A stretch of DNA of 6,983 nucleotides, from contig CAXBGT010000250.1 of NCBI GenBank assembly GCA_963975265.1, forward strand, positions 1-6,983. The letters run 5' to 3'. The notes below the pieces were generated by a model. The model was not told the DNA's origin, did no database searches, and was given only the letters and a program-made list of their open reading frames with translations. A program made the translations under genes and the position numbers. This DNA comes from CAJXUU01 sp963975265. Lineage in GTDB: Bacteria > Bacteroidota > Bacteroidia > Chitinophagales > Saprospiraceae. Positions 6,144-6,983 of this stretch are shown here, one piece after another (position 1 is the stretch's first letter; every line of letters starts with the position of its first letter).

Positions 6144-6983
6144 TTAATCAAAATAGATTATGGCCTCAGAATCAAAGTTATTATTGAAAATACACCCGTT
6201 CCCAGAGCCAATCATCACAGTAGTACTTAAGCTCGTCTCTCCTTCTGTATTTTCTGGATCATATTGAGCTTCAATAGCGAAGCTAGAGCTAGTATTTGCT
6301 GTTATGGATTCATTGGTAACGAAGCTATGGAGTAGGCCATCGTTTCCTTCATAAGTCCAATTTGCGTTATCCAATTCGGTGAATAATCCAAGCTCAGTCA
6401 ATGCACTATCATAAGTAAAAGTCCATCTTGCATCTACAGGTATTGTTACTGTAATCGAACCATCAGAATCTACACCTCCTAACTCAGATATTTCAATCTT
6501 AATATTGACCGTTGATACTCCCTCTAAAGTAGATGGAACTGCCGTTATTACTGGACTAAGATCAGTACACATTGGCACTTCAATATTCACTGTAGCTGTT
6601 GCACATACATCTGGATTAGGGTCAGTATTACACACTTCATAATCCACTGTTACTGTTGTTCCTACCTCACTTTGAATAGGTGTATAACTTATATTTCCAT
6701 CTGTAGGATCAAGAGCAATTGTTCCTCCTGCACTTCCCCCAGTCTGTATTAATGTAGTTGTTCCCTCGTTATTAGAATCTGTATTATCTAGGAAATCATC
6801 ATTTTCCAAAATATCATAAGTTGTTGCCTCTCCTAGTGGAGCAATCATCGAATCATCTTCAGCCTTTGCCATTCCTCCATTAGGATCTGTACCGTTTGGA
6901 TTACCATCACTATCACAATCTAAGTCTGACCATGCTGCATTTGCATTCGCAACAACTTGACTTGCACTATAATTACATGGATC
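6144..6983 (-). CDS. C-terminal 279 residues of a repeat-rich surface protein (start outside window)
   Basis: The frame is open to the right edge, so the ATG at 6872 is internal and should not be taken as the start. The first 37 visible residues (DPCNYSASQ... DCDSDGNPNGTDPNGG) are a copy of the 37-residue Asp-rich module of the neighbouring 1081-residue protein. Next, about residues 40-135 resemble a cadherin- or Ig-like bacterial repeat, with DILENDDFLDN, GNISYTP and TVDYEVCN followed by CATATVNIEV. The last part, about residues 136-279, is a beta-rich domain (GSITVTIPVDARWTFTYDS, SSFAIEAQYDPENTEG, GSGNGCIFNNNFDSEAIIYF). It ends without a T9SS sorting domain, unlike its neighbour. A role at the cell surface is inferred from the modules. 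The export route cannot be judged because the N-terminus is missing. Confidence 0.88.
   Translation of the reverse strand, partial: DPCNYSASQVVANANAAWSDLDCDSDGNPNGTDPNGGMAKAEDDSMIAPLGEATTYDILENDDFLDNTDSNNEGTTTLIQTGGSAGGTIALDPTDGNISYTPIQSEVGTTVTVDYEVCNTDPNPDVCATATVNIEVPMCTDLSPVITAVPSTLEGVSTVNIKIEISELGGVDSDGSITVTIPVDARWTFTYDSALTELGLFTELDNANWTYEGNDGLLHSFVTNESITANTSSSFAIEAQYDPENTEGETSLSTTVMIGSGNGCIFNNNFDSEAIIYFD
6873..6983 (-). repeat. Diverged copy of the 111-bp module, shared with the neighbouring gene
   Basis: These 37 codons align with the 37-residue period at 5251-5526: DPC at the start, an AW in the middle, then a DCDSDGNPNGTDP loop matching DCDGDGDPNGTDP. The loop and DNA such as GGATCTGT/CCGTTTGGAT (plus strand) are well kept, while the segment between the cysteines has diverged. 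More copies may lie beyond the right edge. Confidence 0.85.

Overview
The window looks like a piece of a Bacteroidota (Bacteroidetes) chromosome. The DNA is AT-rich. The one complete gene encodes a large secreted protein with a signal peptide, SdrD B-like repeats and a C-terminal type IX secretion (T9SS) sorting domain, a combination typical of that phylum. Family or genus cannot be read from this sequence alone.

Layout. Positions 1-512 (+ strand) hold the 3' part of an unrecognised gene whose reading frame appears broken near 44-48. Positions 513-799 hold no convincing gene. Positions 800-2536 (- strand) hold the decayed remains of one long gene for an exported protein. It appears as two short open frames with sequence between and beyond them, but all pieces join into a single chain of about 578 residues if three one-base frameshifts and five internal stops are repaired. 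Positions 2537-2793 hold a 33-codon orphan fragment and the terminator of the next gene. Positions 2794-6039 (- strand) hold an intact 1081-residue T9SS adhesin-like protein. A hairpin terminator lies at 6099-6134. Positions 6144-6983 (- strand) hold the C-terminal 279 residues of a second repeat-rich surface protein whose start lies beyond the right edge.

How the genes relate. The two genes on the right are neighbours on the same strand, each followed by its own terminator. They share a 37-residue Asp/Gly-rich, probably calcium-binding module, so they look like members of a local group of cell-surface proteins that exchange or amplify modules. Inside the 1081-residue protein a 143-residue, six-cysteine domain is duplicated at an exact 242-residue spacing, with near-identical 111-bp repeats in the linker between the copies.

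The left part is a gene graveyard: two unrecognised genes facing each other, at least one clearly dead. I see no tRNA, rRNA, CRISPR array, insertion-sequence end or defence system. The most informative points are the reconstruction of the pseudogene and the repeat architecture of the adhesin-like protein; I cannot support a claim of a new multi-gene system.
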